Origin: an uncultured Cohaesibacter sp.
Lineage (GTDB): Bacteria; Pseudomonadota; Alphaproteobacteria; Rhizobiales; Cohaesibacteraceae
Assembly (NCBI RefSeq): GCF_963677725.1
Contig: NZ_OY782507.1
Span: 2,294,001-2,358,000, forward strand
Reading direction: 5' to 3'
DNA length: 64,000 bases
A program made the position numbers and the translations under genes. The notes beneath the pieces are model-generated. The model ran no database searches, was not told where the DNA came from, and worked only from the letters and a program-made list of their open reading frames with translations. How positions within the stretch are numbered: position 1 is the first letter of the stretch; the number at the start of each line of letters is the position of its first letter. Below are positions 26,514 to 35,709 of the stretch, piece after piece.

Positions 26514-28757
26514 ATGCCTCGGAAAAGACCCCCCGGCTCTGCCGACACGCCGAATGATGCGCGACAGAACAGAGCCAGATCTCAGACTTCCCGATCTCAG
26601 ACTCCCCGCGCAGGTGACATCCGTCTGACAGACGATGATCGCAGCCATCCTGGCCCGCAACGCAAGCGCCCGGCCAAGAAGACTGCACGCAAGGAAACCA
26701 CTGGCCGCAAACAGCCCCCTGCTGCGAGCAAAGGCGGGAATGGTGGATCACGCGGAGGCAATGGCCGCAAGCAAAAGGGTAAAGGCAAGCAGGGAACAGC
26801 AAGACCCGGCATACTCGGCTTTTTGTTCCGCGCTGCACGCGACGTTACCTATTGGCTGGTCATTCTGGGCCTGTGGGGGTCAATCGTGGCGGGCTGTATT
26901 CTGCTTTATTACGGCGCGCAATTGCCCCAATCAACTGCATGGCGCATTCCGGACCGACCGCCCAATATCCAGATCGTGGCGCTAGATGGCGGTGTCATTG
27001 GCAATCGTGGCGAGACCGGTGGTCAGAAGGTGCGGCTGTCGTCGCTGCCGCCCTATCTGATGGATGCCGTTGTGGCGATTGAGGATCACCGCTTCTATTC
27101 CCATTTCGGCTTTGATCCGGTCGGCTTTACCCGCGCGATGGTGACCAATGTGGTGCGTGGTCGGCTGTCTCAAGGTGGGTCGACCCTCACCCAGCAATTG
27201 GCCAAGAACCTGTTTCTTGAGCATAAGCGCACCATTGAGCGCAAGGTGCAGGAGCTGATTTTGGCGATTTGGCTGGAAGCCAAATTCTCCAAGCAGGAAA
27301 TCCTCGAAATGTATCTCAACCGGGTCTATCTGGGCTCGGGCGCAACGGGCGTTGATGCGGCGGCGCGGGTTTATTACAACAAGCCAGCTTCGATGCTGAC
27401 CCTGTCAGAGGCTGCCACCATTGCCGGCCTTCTCAAAGCCCCTTCCCGTCTGGCGCCAAACCGCAACCCCAAGGCCGCCAAGGCACGGGCCAAGCTGGTT
27501 CTCGCGGCCATGGAGCGCGAAGGCTTCATCACCCCTGAGGAGCATAAGCTCGCCCTCACCCAGAAGGTCAATGCGGTGGAGCGCCACAAAGCCAGCTCGC
27601 TCAATTATATTGCCGACTGGGTGATGGAACAGGTGCCGGATCTGGTTGGTGACGTAAAGCAAGACCTGATTGTCGAGACGACGATTGATTTGCGGATGCA
27701 GACTCTGGCTGAAAAAGCCATTGCCAATGCGATTGATACATCGGGCAAGAAATATGGTGTTGAGCAGGGCGCATTGGTTTCCGGCACACCGTTTGGCGAA
27801 ATCCGGGCTCTGGTGGGTGGGCGATCCTACCGTGAGAGCCAATTCAACCGCGCGGTAAAGGCCAAGAGACAGCCGGGCAGTGCCTTCAAACCCTTTGTCT
27901 ATCTGTCCTCGCTGGAGCTTGGGAACCGCCCAGAAAGCATGCGGGTGGATGAACCGGTCAGTTATCATGGCTGGGAGCCGAAAAACTACTCAAAGAAATA
28001 TATGGGTCAGGTCACCCTGCGAAAGGCCTTGGCCATGTCGCTGAATACAGTCGCGGCCCAACTGACATTCGAGGTGGGGCCCAAACAGGTCATTCAGACC
28101 GCGCACCGGTTGGGCATCAAATCCGATCTCGCCAATCATCTCTCCATCGCGTTGGGGACTTCGGAAGTCTCCGTGCTGGAAATGGCCGGTGCCTTTATGC
28201 CCTTTGCCAATGGCGGAGCGCGCGTCGACCCCTTTATCATCAACCGCATCCTCAACAAGGATGGCAAGGTGCTCTATTCCCATCCCAACCAGCCGGGAAC
28301 ACAGGTGATCGATCCCAATACCCTGTCTTTGATGAATTCGATGATGCAAGAAACACTGATTTCGGGAACGGGCAAAAAGGCGCTGTTGGCAGGACGACCT
28401 GCAGGCGGCAAGACCGGCACCAGTCAGAATTATCGTGACGCCTGGTTTGTCGGCTATACGGCCAATCTGGTCACGGCTGTCTGGTTTGGCAATGATGACG
28501 GGCACCCGACCAAGCGGGCGTCTGGCGGCAATCTGCCTGCCTCCACATGGCATGCCTATATGGCCGGGGCGCATAATGGCATGTCCATAGCGGCTCTGCC
28601 CGGGGTCAGTGTCAAACAACTGGCCGAGACAAGGCGGGTTGCCGGAGGAGAGAAAAATCCTTGGGTCAATCCCGATCTCTTGCCACCGGGCGAAACCCTC
28701 GCACCGCCTTTGCCGCGTGAACGCAAGAGTTTGTTCTCGCGTATCTTTGGCGACTAG
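26514..28757 (+). CDS. Class A penicillin-binding protein (PBP1A/1B-type)
   Basis: A 747-residue bifunctional peptidoglycan synthase. A highly basic, Gly/Lys/Arg-rich cytoplasmic tail (about 1-95) precedes one membrane span (about 105-135). The GT51 glycosyltransferase domain follows, with catalytic Glu in AIEDHRFYSHFG, GGSTLTQQLAKNLFL, KVQELILAIWLE and YLNRVYLGSGATG. The transpeptidase domain has the SxxK active Ser in QPGSAFKPF, the SxN motif SLN in AMSLNTVAAQ and KTG in GGKTGTSQNYRDAWFVG. All catalytic motifs are intact. The start at ATG 26514 has only a weak ribosome binding site; the tail length is therefore not certain. It is convergent with the next gene, 6 nt apart. Confidence 0.9.
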   Translation: MPRKRPPGSADTPNDARQNRARSQTSRSQTPRAGDIRLTDDDRSHPGPQRKRPAKKTARKETTGRKQPPAASKGGNGGSRGGNGRKQKGKGKQGTARPGILGFLFRAARDVTYWLVILGLWGSIVAGCILLYYGAQLPQSTAWRIPDRPPNIQIVALDGGVIGNRGETGGQKVRLSSLPPYLMDAVVAIEDHRFYSHFGFDPVGFTRAMVTNVVRGRLSQGGSTLTQQLAKNLFLEHKRTIERKVQELILAIWLEAKFSKQEILEMYLNRVYLGSGATGVDAAARVYYNKPASMLTLSEAATIAGLLKAPSRLAPNRNPKAAKARAKLVLAAMEREGFITPEEHKLALTQKVNAVERHKASSLNYIADWVMEQVPDLVGDVKQDLIVETTIDLRMQTLAEKAIANAIDTSGKKYGVEQGALVSGTPFGEIRALVGGRSYRESQFNRAVKAKRQPGSAFKPFVYLSSLELGNRPESMRVDEPVSYHGWEPKNYSKKYMGQVTLRKALAMSLNTVAAQLTFEVGPKQVIQTAHRLGIKSDLANHLSIALGTSEVSVLEMAGAFMPFANGGARVDPFIINRILNKDGKVLYSHPNQPGTQVIDPNTLSLMNSMMQETLISGTGKKALLAGRPAGGKTGTSQNYRDAWFVGYTANLVTAVWFGNDDGHPTKRASGGNLPASTWHAYMAGAHNGMSIAALPGVSVKQLAETRRVAGGEKNPWVNPDLLPPGETLAPPLPRERKSLFSRIFGD

Positions 28758-28763
28758 GCGCAC

Positions 28764-29516
28764 TCAGTCCTCGACCCCATAGCGATGCAGATCACGGCCA
28801 TGCTCGCGCAGCCATCGGCGCCCTGTTTCGAAATCCGGGCACAGATCCGCGACATGCGCCCAGAAACGATCGGAATGGTTCATTTCGCGCAAATGGGCCA
28901 CTTCATGGGCGGCGAGATAATCAAGCACCCGAGGCGGGGCCATGATGATACGCCAGCTGAAAGAAAGCACCCGGTCCGAGCTGCAAGAGCCCCAGCGGCT
29001 GGTGGTGTCCTTGATGCGGATGGCGGAGGGGCGACGACCCAGTTTTTCCGCATGAACAGCAACCGAGGCGGTGAGGTCCTGACGGGCCTGCTTTTTCAAC
29101 CAGTCGGTGACCCGTCGGCTCATGTGGGATTCGTTGCCACTAACGAGCAAAAAGTGCTCGCCCTCCTCTTCCAACAGCCGAACGGTGCCACGGGCTTCGT
29201 CGACATGTTCGAGGGTGTGAGGGATGGCACGCACCGGAATCACAGCCCCATGCTCAAACGGCGTGTTGGGCTGGCGGGCCTTGCATCTTTCCAGCAGCCA
29301 GTCCACATGGCTATGCAGAAACTGGCCCACCTTCTCGGCGCTGATCCCTTGAGGGCATGTGGCAACCGGCTCACCGGTGCGGGCATCAAGGCGCAGGATC
29401 AGGCGCTTGGCGCGCGGATTGGATCGCAGCCGGACATCAATCGATCCGGATGCGTGATGCAGCCTGATGATTGGCGGCAGCTCTTTCTTTGCGCTGAAAA
29501 GGCGTCTGCGGGTCAA
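28764..29516 (-). CDS. YgjP-like M48 metallopeptidase (DUF45)
   Basis: A 250-residue protein with the zinc-binding AHEVAHLREMNHSDRFW motif near residues 200-218 (HExxH plus a downstream His), as in the YgjP/SprT-like group. It also has RWGSCSS, a conserved patch before the HExxH helix. These proteins are predicted cytosolic metallopeptidases; no physiological substrate is established. ATG 29516. It is downstream of the MsbA-like gene on the same strand (40 nt), so co-transcription is possible. Confidence 0.75.
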   Translation of the reverse strand: MTRRRLFSAKKELPPIIRLHHASGSIDVRLRSNPRAKRLILRLDARTGEPVATCPQGISAEKVGQFLHSHVDWLLERCKARQPNTPFEHGAVIPVRAIPHTLEHVDEARGTVRLLEEEGEHFLLVSGNESHMSRRVTDWLKKQARQDLTASVAVHAEKLGRRPSAIRIKDTTSRWGSCSSDRVLSFSWRIIMAPPRVLDYLAAHEVAHLREMNHSDRFWAHVADLCPDFETGRRWLREHGRDLHRYGVED

Positions 29517-29556
29517 TCAGCATCCTTTCGAAAAGCCGGCCCATACACAAAGGTCG

Positions 29557-31341
29557 TCACTTTTCAATCTGCAGCTTCACCAAGTTGGAATAGATGCCAC
29601 CCTTGGCATTAAGGTCGGCATGGGTGCCTTCCTCGATCAGTTTCCCATCCTTAATGACGCAGATCTTGTGCGCATTGCGAATGGTCGACAGGCGATGGGC
29701 AATGACCAACGTGGTGCGGCCTTCGCTCAGGCGATCAAAGGCGGCCTGAACTTTTGCTTCGGATTCACTGTCGAGTGCCGATGTCGCTTCATCCAGCAGC
29801 ACAATGCGTGCATTTTTGACCATCGCGCGGGCAATCGCGATGCGCTGCTTCTGGCCACCGGAGAAGTTGGTGGCATTTTCACTAACAGATGTTTCATAGC
29901 CCTTGGGTAGAGCCATGATGAAGTCATGGGCGAAGGCGTCTTTTGCTGCCTGTTCGATTTCCGCGTCAGTCGCATCAATACGACCAAAGCGAATATTGTC
30001 GCGGATCGTGCCGGAAAACAGGACCGTGTCTTGGGTTACCAGAGCAATATGGGCATTGAGCGTGGCAAGCGAGCAATCGCGGATATCAGTTCCGTCAATG
30101 CGCACAGCACCATCGGTGACGTCATAAAAACGCTGAACGAGAGCCATGATGGTCGACTTGCCGCCTCCCGAAGGACCAACCAAAGCGGTGGTCTTGCTGC
30201 CTTCCAGTGTCAGGGTGAGGTCGGAAATGATATGGCTATCCCCATTATAAGAAAAGGAAACGTGATCGAACTCGACCGTACCATCGGAGACGGCAAGCGG
30301 TTTGGCATCGGGTTTTTCAACCAGACGGGTTGGGCGGTCGATCACTTCATACATCAACCGCACACCGACAAGGTGGTTTTCAAGATTGACTTGCAAGCGG
30401 CTGAGACGCTTGGCCGGATCATAGGCCAGCAGCAAAGCGGTCAGGAAGGCGATAAATTCGCCGGGCGTCTGCCCCCCGACAATGGTTTGCCAGCCGCAAT
30501 ATAGAATGACCAGGGCAACGGCGATGCCACCCAATGTTTCCATCAAGGGGCTAGTCCGGGCGCTGAGATTGGCGATCTTGTTGGCGCGACGTTCCACCCC
30601 TTCAATGGCTTCATTCATGCGTTCTGCCATGATACCGGACAGCCCGAAAGTGCGAATGATACGGAAGCCTTGCGCACTTTCCTGCATGGTCTGGGTGGTT
30701 TGGGTCATTGACACAAACTGATCCTTGGCAATCGAACGCACCCGTTTGATCAGCTTGCTGACCACAAAAATGGCGATGGGTGCAATCACAAAGGCGATCA
30801 GCGACATGGTGGGATTCTGGATCACCATCACCGCGACCAAGCCAATCAGCGACAATAGATCACGCCCGATGCTGGTCACCAGCAGATCCATCACGGCACG
30901 GGCCGCCCCGGCATTGTGGCCAATGCGGGTGATCAGTTCACTTGAGGGATAATCCTCGAAGAAATCCGCCCCCTGGACCATGATATGCCCATAAAGCTTG
31001 CGTTGCATTTGCGCGACAATGGCGTTGCCGATCTTGGCCAGCGTCGTGGTTTGCATAAATGTAGCAATGCCTTTGGCGGTGTAGATCGCCATCACGACCA
31101 GAGAGACCACGACCACCCGTTCGAAATCCTTGGAAACAAAGATTTCGTTGATCACATCGCGCATGATCCATGCACTCAGCGCCGTGGTGGTGGCGACAAT
31201 CCCCATAAACAAAAAGGCGACCGCATAGCGTTTCGCATAGGTGCTAAAATTCTCGGACAACAGCCGATACATGAGATAGCGGGACGTTTCAGGATCGGAA
31301 AAATAGCGGTTCCATCTCTCGCGTAAGCTTGTGGCTGTCAT
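29557..31341 (-). CDS. msbA: MsbA-like ABC exporter
   Basis: A 594-residue half-transporter: six-span membrane domain (about 30-330) and a full ATPase domain. Walker A is GPSGGGKST, the Q-loop is in LVTQDTVLFSG, the signature is FSGGQKQRIAIARA, Walker B is RIVLLDEATSALD, and the H-loop is IAHRLSTI. All are intact, in contrast to the ABC-like gene at 2713. Homodimers of this type flip lipid A-core or other lipids across the inner membrane. ATG 31341 is chosen because AAGGA lies 8 nt upstream and conserved sequence begins there; longer versions reaching 31686 only add poorly conserved residues. Confidence 0.85.
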   Translation of the reverse strand: MTATSLRERWNRYFSDPETSRYLMYRLLSENFSTYAKRYAVAFLFMGIVATTTALSAWIMRDVINEIFVSKDFERVVVVSLVVMAIYTAKGIATFMQTTTLAKIGNAIVAQMQRKLYGHIMVQGADFFEDYPSSELITRIGHNAGAARAVMDLLVTSIGRDLLSLIGLVAVMVIQNPTMSLIAFVIAPIAIFVVSKLIKRVRSIAKDQFVSMTQTTQTMQESAQGFRIIRTFGLSGIMAERMNEAIEGVERRANKIANLSARTSPLMETLGGIAVALVILYCGWQTIVGGQTPGEFIAFLTALLLAYDPAKRLSRLQVNLENHLVGVRLMYEVIDRPTRLVEKPDAKPLAVSDGTVEFDHVSFSYNGDSHIISDLTLTLEGSKTTALVGPSGGGKSTIMALVQRFYDVTDGAVRIDGTDIRDCSLATLNAHIALVTQDTVLFSGTIRDNIRFGRIDATDAEIEQAAKDAFAHDFIMALPKGYETSVSENATNFSGGQKQRIAIARAMVKNARIVLLDEATSALDSESEAKVQAAFDRLSEGRTTLVIAHRLSTIRNAHKICVIKDGKLIEEGTHADLNAKGGIYSNLVKLQIEK

Positions 31342-31715
31342 GCCAGTCCTTTTCGTGGGTCGGCCTTGTCTAGTCGGCGTGTCGTCAAAGGGAAAATCCG
31401 AACAAACCGATCCCTTCATATCTGCTGCAAGCTTCTTTATCGCTTTTTGCCAAGAGAGAAAAGGCTTAATCGTGCGGACCATCCCCTTCCCTTTGGGCAG
31501 CATGGCTGCCAAGCCTTTCCCTTTCCACCCGATATCGCTTGGCTGCCTCTTCAACAGCCGTCCCTTGCAATGCCAATGGAAGCAGGCATAGCTCCCATGC
31601 AGGATTGACGTGTCGGGCCCAATTTGCTTCTGCGTCAAGATTTCAAAGTGGTGTTTGCACCCAGAACTGCACATTTCTCTAAGCATTTGATCTTATTTTA
31701 TATTTTAAATTCCAG

Positions 31716-31818
31716 TTGACACAAACACGACATTCCATGCCGCTTACTGCCCCAGCGAGGCTCGAGAACTCCCTTTTGCACCTAGCCCAAAGACCAGTCT
31801 TGCCTTTGGGGTTTTTTG
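31716..31818 (+). ncRNA. Candidate small RNA with its own terminator
   Basis: A TTGACA box at 31716-31721 is followed 65-97 nt later by a strong intrinsic terminator (31786-31818) with no open frame between. The predicted transcript would be about 70-80 nt and contains the C-rich single-stranded stretch GAACTCCCTTTTGC, similar in style to anti-Shine-Dalgarno loops of rhizobial trans-acting sRNAs. No clear -10 box is seen. Alternatively the terminator ends an unseen longer transcript. Confidence 0.35.
31786..31818 (+). terminator. Intrinsic terminator upstream of the cobalamin riboswitch
   Basis: CCCAAAG (31786-31792) pairs perfectly with CTTTGGG (31804-31810) and is followed by GTTTTTTGG. 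The hairpin plus T-run works on the + strand. It isolates the riboswitch transcript from anything upstream. Confidence 0.7.
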
Positions 31819-31856
31819 GCTGCATCATCATTGACAGATGGTTCCTGATCACCTTT

Positions 31857-32033
31857 CGAGGTTGTCAGGATGAAAAGGGAACATGGTGCGACGTATTGTG
31901 CGACAAATCCATGACTGCCCCCGCAACTGTAGGCGGATAGCAATTCCGAAAAGCCACTGGGCCCCAGCTTTGTCTGGATTCTTTGCTCGGGAAGGTCGGT
32001 AACGCGAAGACCCGCAAGTCAGGAGACCTGCCA
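31857..32033 (+). promoter_or_regulatory. Cobalamin (B12) riboswitch
   Basis: The order of conserved elements is that of an adenosylcobalamin riboswitch: GATGAAAAGGGAA near 31868, GACTGCCCCCGCAACTGTA (the B12-box core, near 31913), AAGCCACTGGG near 31952, GGGAAGGTCGG, then CGAAGACCCGCAAGTCAGGAGACCTGCC ending near 32033. The Shine-Dalgarno GGAAGGAG and an ATG follow at 32069-32085, so translational control is likely. No B12 gene (btuB, cobW, cbtA or metE) follows; see the short ORF next. Confidence 0.9.
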
Positions 32034-32082
32034 TCTTAAGTGCAACTCAACCCGGCCGGGGAGCGCCGGAAGGAGACTGAAC

Positions 32083-32160
32083 ATGCTATGCTTCGCAAAT
32101 GCCTGTATCGTGACCGGTTTCAAAGTGTCCCCGCATTCACGCGGAAGGACAAAGCCATAG
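32083..32160 (+). CDS. 25-residue ORF directly under the riboswitch
   Basis: ATG 32083 is placed 7 nt after GGAAGGAG, and the frame ends at TAG 32158-32160. The peptide contains ACIVTGFKVS, which faintly recalls the first strand and P-loop start of CobW-type GTPases (VITGFLGAGKT), a common target of cobalamin riboswitches, but the P-loop Gly and Lys residues are missing and no continuation is found. It could be a leader peptide, or the start of a decayed gene. Confidence 0.35.
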   Translation: MLCFANACIVTGFKVSPHSRGRTKP

Positions 32161-32740
32161 TAACCACGAGACTCTTCGTTTTCTGAAAAAACGGTTCGTC
32201 CGACTTATGCTGTCACAGGCAGATGTTGATGTGTTCCAACATCGGATCCGTTCGCTCCAATTGCCAAACAGTCAGTCAGCAAGGCCGTACAAACCAAAAT
32301 GCAGGCGCATTCGCTCTGTGCCTGTTTTGAAGAAGCATCAGGATCAGATCGTCAGTCTTGATCTTGGTATTTGAATGGCCGTTTCCCCCGAATGCCTTTC
32401 CGCAAAGGCAGCACCTGCTCACCTCCAGCCGCGATCGCTATGATGGCCGGACTGGTGTATCGGGGGAGACGGTTTCCAGGCGATCAAACCGGACCAGTGA
32501 TTGGTTCCCACTGCGTCAGCATGACACCCGAATGTCATACCCATTTCCGGTTTGGTCGCCTTCCCCCTCTTTTAGTTGATTGTTCTTTTCGGCGGGTCAT
32601 GTTGCTGCCCCATGAATATGCGCACGCCAGTCAACGCTCTTGATGGTGACCATTGTCAATGGACGCAGTCTCATAGATCGCTGCGCGGCAAATAAGCCGC
32701 CCTGTGCGCCTTTCGCAGATCGTTGGTCTGTCTATAGAAA
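32161..32740. other. 580-bp region without a supported gene
   Basis: Six-frame reading shows only short frames with no ribosome binding site or recognisable motif. The stretch is the expected location of the riboswitch-controlled gene and may contain a pseudogene too decayed to identify, or an untranslated RNA. Confidence 0.5.
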
Positions 32741-32781
32741 AGCCAACATTTCCCATCTGGTTGATCTGGGAAATGCTGGCT
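32741..32781 (-). terminator. Terminator of the kpsS-containing transcript
   Basis: A 15-bp stem with one mismatch (AGCCAACATTTCCCA and TGGGAAATGCTGGCT) around an 11-nt loop. Read on the - strand it is followed by TTTTCTATAG and lies about 25 nt past the kpsS stop codon, so it should end the capsule operon. Confidence 0.75.
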
Positions 32782-32805
32782 GTTCAATCGGAAGTAATTT
32801 TTTCG

Positions 32806-34212
32806 TTAATAGGTCGGCGCCGATGCTGCATCGATGTCAGTCGCCACCTCACCCTCAACAGGCTTTGGACCAAGACGTCCTGCGGTCGGCTCTGTTTGCC
32901 AATGCAATGGCGGCTCGTGCGCATCCAGTGTTGCGAGCCGTGGCGGTAGCGGTACGAAGGCCCCCTTGCAATTGACCTGTCCATTGACAAGTCTGGAAGC
33001 AAAGGCGGGCACAGCTGCTTTTTGTCCCTTGGTGGTGAAGAAGTTGCCCTTCACCTGAATGGTATCAGCCATCACCTTCACCAGATCATTCACCAAGGCT
33101 GGATCTGGCTTCTGAGGATTGCTCCAGAAGCTGTCCAAAGATCCGGTATGGGTCATCCGTGGGATGTGATAGACAGCATGCCCCAGCACCTTAACCGGGC
33201 ATCCAAGGCGGATGGCGTGCATGCCAACCGTGCTATTGATCAGAACGCATCCTTTGGCATATTTCAGCATCAAGGTCAGGTTGCCACCAATGATGAAGTG
33301 GACTTGATCTTCAATGCCTAATTCTCTCGCCTTTTTCGCGATATAGGCACCCCAGCGTTCCCATCCATTGTCCAACGGATGTGCCTTGAACACCAGATGG
33401 GTTTTCTTTTCAGCGTTGCGCGCAAAGGATTCTATGGCAGTGCGGATCGCTTCTTTCTGGTGCGAGAAGGGCGCATTGGAGCGCAGTTGATAATCGCTTT
33501 GCAGCTGCAGGGAAAAAATGAAAAAGGAGTTGCCTTTTCTTGCCAGTCGGGTGACCAGTTCGCGGGCTCCCCGATGCCGCTTCTTCTCCAAAAACAGTCC
33601 CGGAATGCCGGAGATATACTCAATCAGCGGATTGTAGTAGCGATCAGCACGATAGAAAGGATTGAGAAAGGAAGTGAAATAGCTAAGCAGATTGTAGCTG
33701 ACTTCATAGAAAATTTCGCGCGGCTTCGTATAGGGATATTTGAGCTTCTCGTCCGGCTCGTCACACTGGGCCGCAATCTGGGCAATCTGGTCCGGATCGT
33801 TCGGAAAATGAGAGAAAGCCGACATGCCACCACGCTCGAGCGTGATCCAGTCAGGACGCAAATAGCCAAATTCGTAGCAATAGGTTGCCACTTTGTATTC
33901 CTGCGCCACACGCGCTGCGACCTGATGATAGGGCTTACGATCCGCATAATAGACAATGTCAGTCACACCATGGGTGACTATGTACCGCCGCAGATAGGCT
34001 TCCCAGTCCTTGAAGCGACCCCGATAAGTGACGGAAGGGCGGCCGAACCAGACGAGACTGTCACCAAGGCAAAAATTGATCCGCAAAGCCTTGTGTCCAT
34101 CTTTCTCAAGCTGCGTGGCAACATTACGCGCAAAGAAAGAAGGATGCCCCTGAAGGAACAGGAACACACGCGGCTTTTGTGCCTTGGACTTATGTAAGCT
34201 ATCGTTTTTCAA
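32806..34212 (-). CDS. kpsS: Capsule polysaccharide Kdo-linker transferase KpsS
   Basis: A 468-residue member of the KpsS/LipB family (PF05159). In ABC-transporter-dependent capsules KpsS adds the first beta-Kdo residue to the lipid acceptor at the inner face of the cytoplasmic membrane. The N-terminus VFLFLQGHPSFFARNVATQL and INFCLGDSLVWFG match the family start; FKAHPLDNGW and VLINSTVGMHAIRLGCPVKVLG form the C-terminal donor-binding part. About 70 residues beyond the family's usual end form a low-complexity tail. It is last in the - strand capsule series, 62 nt after the wza-like gene with a stem-loop between them, and is followed by a terminator. Confidence 0.88.
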   Translation of the reverse strand: MKNDSLHKSKAQKPRVFLFLQGHPSFFARNVATQLEKDGHKALRINFCLGDSLVWFGRPSVTYRGRFKDWEAYLRRYIVTHGVTDIVYYADRKPYHQVAARVAQEYKVATYCYEFGYLRPDWITLERGGMSAFSHFPNDPDQIAQIAAQCDEPDEKLKYPYTKPREIFYEVSYNLLSYFTSFLNPFYRADRYYNPLIEYISGIPGLFLEKKRHRGARELVTRLARKGNSFFIFSLQLQSDYQLRSNAPFSHQKEAIRTAIESFARNAEKKTHLVFKAHPLDNGWERWGAYIAKKARELGIEDQVHFIIGGNLTLMLKYAKGCVLINSTVGMHAIRLGCPVKVLGHAVYHIPRMTHTGSLDSFWSNPQKPDPALVNDLVKVMADTIQVKGNFFTTKGQKAAVPAFASRLVNGQVNCKGAFVPLPPRLATLDAHEPPLHWQTEPTAGRLGPKPVEGEVATDIDAASAPTY

Positions 34213-34231
34213 AATATTCTAACATGGTTGC

Positions 34232-34253
34232 CGAACCCTCTATTGCGGGTTCG
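34232..34253 (-). repeat. Intercistronic stem-loop between wza-like gene and kpsS
   Basis: CGAACCC and GGGTTCG pair perfectly over an 8-nt loop in the short gap between the two genes. No T-run follows on the - strand, so it may stabilise or process the message rather than terminate it. Confidence 0.45.
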
Positions 34254-34274
34254 CACAGAAAGACAACATTCAGA

Positions 34275-35399
34275 TTAATTAATGCGATTGTAAGTGCCAA
34301 CCACGTTGCCGACAGATCCAGTCGCCTGGCTGATCAAGCTTAACACTTTACTAATTTCAACGCTACGTGCGTTCGAAACAAACACCGAATCCTTGTCTCT
34401 CAAATGGAAAGACTGGGCATAAAAGTAGGATTTTGCGTGTTTCATATTGATGCGATAAATGGTTGGGACCTTGCCCAGACGCATCTTACTGTAGGAAATG
34501 CCGAGCGAATCAAGAACTTTGGGGTCCTCGTAGCGGAATACGAAGACACCGGTTGCGTCCGCACGCGAATCTTGAAGTCCGCCAGCCGCCGCGATGGCTT
34601 CCAGAGCCGAAATTGTGGCCGCATCGAATGTGTAGACCGATGGTTTCTGGACGGCGCCAAGCACCGTATAACGCTGCGGGTCATGGGACAGGTAAATCCG
34701 GTCACCACGTGACACATAGATATTTTCGTTGGGCTGCTCAATGATGGTCTTCATCAGCTGCACGCCTTGACGCTTGCCGCGCTGCAATGTCACGAACGTT
34801 TCGCGGGCTGCATATTTGGTGCCGCCCGCCAATGCGACGACGTCAAGCAAACGAGCGCCTTTGGTTGGCAGCGGGTAAAGACCGGGCTTTGAGATATCTC
34901 CGTTCAGAGTAACGACGTTCGTCTCATTCCGAACAACGTTAACCAGAGCCTGCGGCTGGATAGCCTTGCCTTCGAGGCTGGCGACGACAAGATCCTGAAT
35001 TTGAGCCGGGGTTTTGCCCTTCACGTTAATAGAGCCAGTGTAAGGCAACGAAATTTCACCACTGCGATCAACAACGATATGCGGGAATTTGGCACTGTTG
35101 CCATCTTGGCCAGAGAAGAGTCCGCCCTGGTCTGCTTCAAACACGGTCACAGACAAAACGTCCCCGGTACCGACAGAGGAAACGGGCGTGTAATTGCGTG
35201 TCTTGCGGAAGCGATTTCCAAGACCAATCGTGTTGAGGCCATTCAATCCATCAACAATGTCTGCATCAACATCAACGACCAAATAGTCGTTCTGAACACT
35301 TTGTTGTTCGATTTCGACAGACAGTGGCCCTTCTCTAGGAGTTGCCATACAGCCAGTCAGAGCCAGAAAAGAAATAGTGATAACAAATGATCTAATCAT
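34275..35399 (-). CDS. Wza/KpsD-like polysaccharide export lipoprotein
   Basis: A 374-residue outer-membrane export channel protein. The signal peptide ends in the lipobox LTGC, so Cys at about position 18 is lipidated. A Poly_export domain follows (SVGTGDVLSVTVFEADQGGLF; IVVDRSGEISLPYTGSINVKGKTPAQI) and then SLBB repeats (NGDISKPGLYPLPTKGARLLDVVALAGG; VLGAVQKPSVYTFDAATISALEAIAAAGG). It would form the outer-membrane exit for the chain handed over by KpsMTE. ATG 35399 is preferred over a GTG two codons upstream. It lies 310 nt after the kpsC C-module gene, so it may have its own promoter. Confidence 0.85.
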   Translation of the reverse strand: MIRSFVITISFLALTGCMATPREGPLSVEIEQQSVQNDYLVVDVDADIVDGLNGLNTIGLGNRFRKTRNYTPVSSVGTGDVLSVTVFEADQGGLFSGQDGNSAKFPHIVVDRSGEISLPYTGSINVKGKTPAQIQDLVVASLEGKAIQPQALVNVVRNETNVVTLNGDISKPGLYPLPTKGARLLDVVALAGGTKYAARETFVTLQRGKRQGVQLMKTIIEQPNENIYVSRGDRIYLSHDPQRYTVLGAVQKPSVYTFDAATISALEAIAAAGGLQDSRADATGVFVFRYEDPKVLDSLGISYSKMRLGKVPTIYRINMKHAKSYFYAQSFHLRDKDSVFVSNARSVEISKVLSLISQATGSVGNVVGTYNRIN

Positions 35400-35709
35400 A
35401 AACACAACTCGGCAACGCCCCTACAGTTGGGGGAATGCATAATATCTCTAAAGACAGCGTCTTTGTTACCATATCAGCTTTAGCATGTACAGCGACCAAG
35501 AGCCTTGATTCCAGACTCTTACAGCCTAACTATTCATTGCTTGCCAAAAAGTTAGTCACGGCCTGATTATAGCTTCATCCCTGAAAGAATCAATCTCTGG
35601 TTATTTCTTCTAGATGTAAGCTTTTTTGCGTAAAATTTCGGCGGGCCTTAACGGACTGACATGATGTATTGCATTGCAGCATATGGCGAAAATCTGCCGC
35701 TATAAGCAT
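35400..35709. other. 310-bp gap upstream of the wza-like gene
   Basis: No gene. Contains a perfect small hairpin AAAGAC-AGC-GTCTTT near 35450 and AT-rich stretches; likely the 5' region and promoter of the wza-kpsS pair. No terminator for the upstream genes was recognised. Confidence 0.4.

Noticed and set aside
31342-31686. N-terminal extension of the MsbA-like protein
   Set aside because: The extra 115 residues are not conserved-looking, are rich in Cys and Lys, and a good ribosome binding site precedes the internal ATG at 31341.
32935-32950. GGCGGTAG, the ops/JUMPstart core used by RfaH in enterobacterial capsule loci
   Set aside because: It lies inside the kpsS coding sequence near its 3' end and on the wrong strand to act as a leader element.
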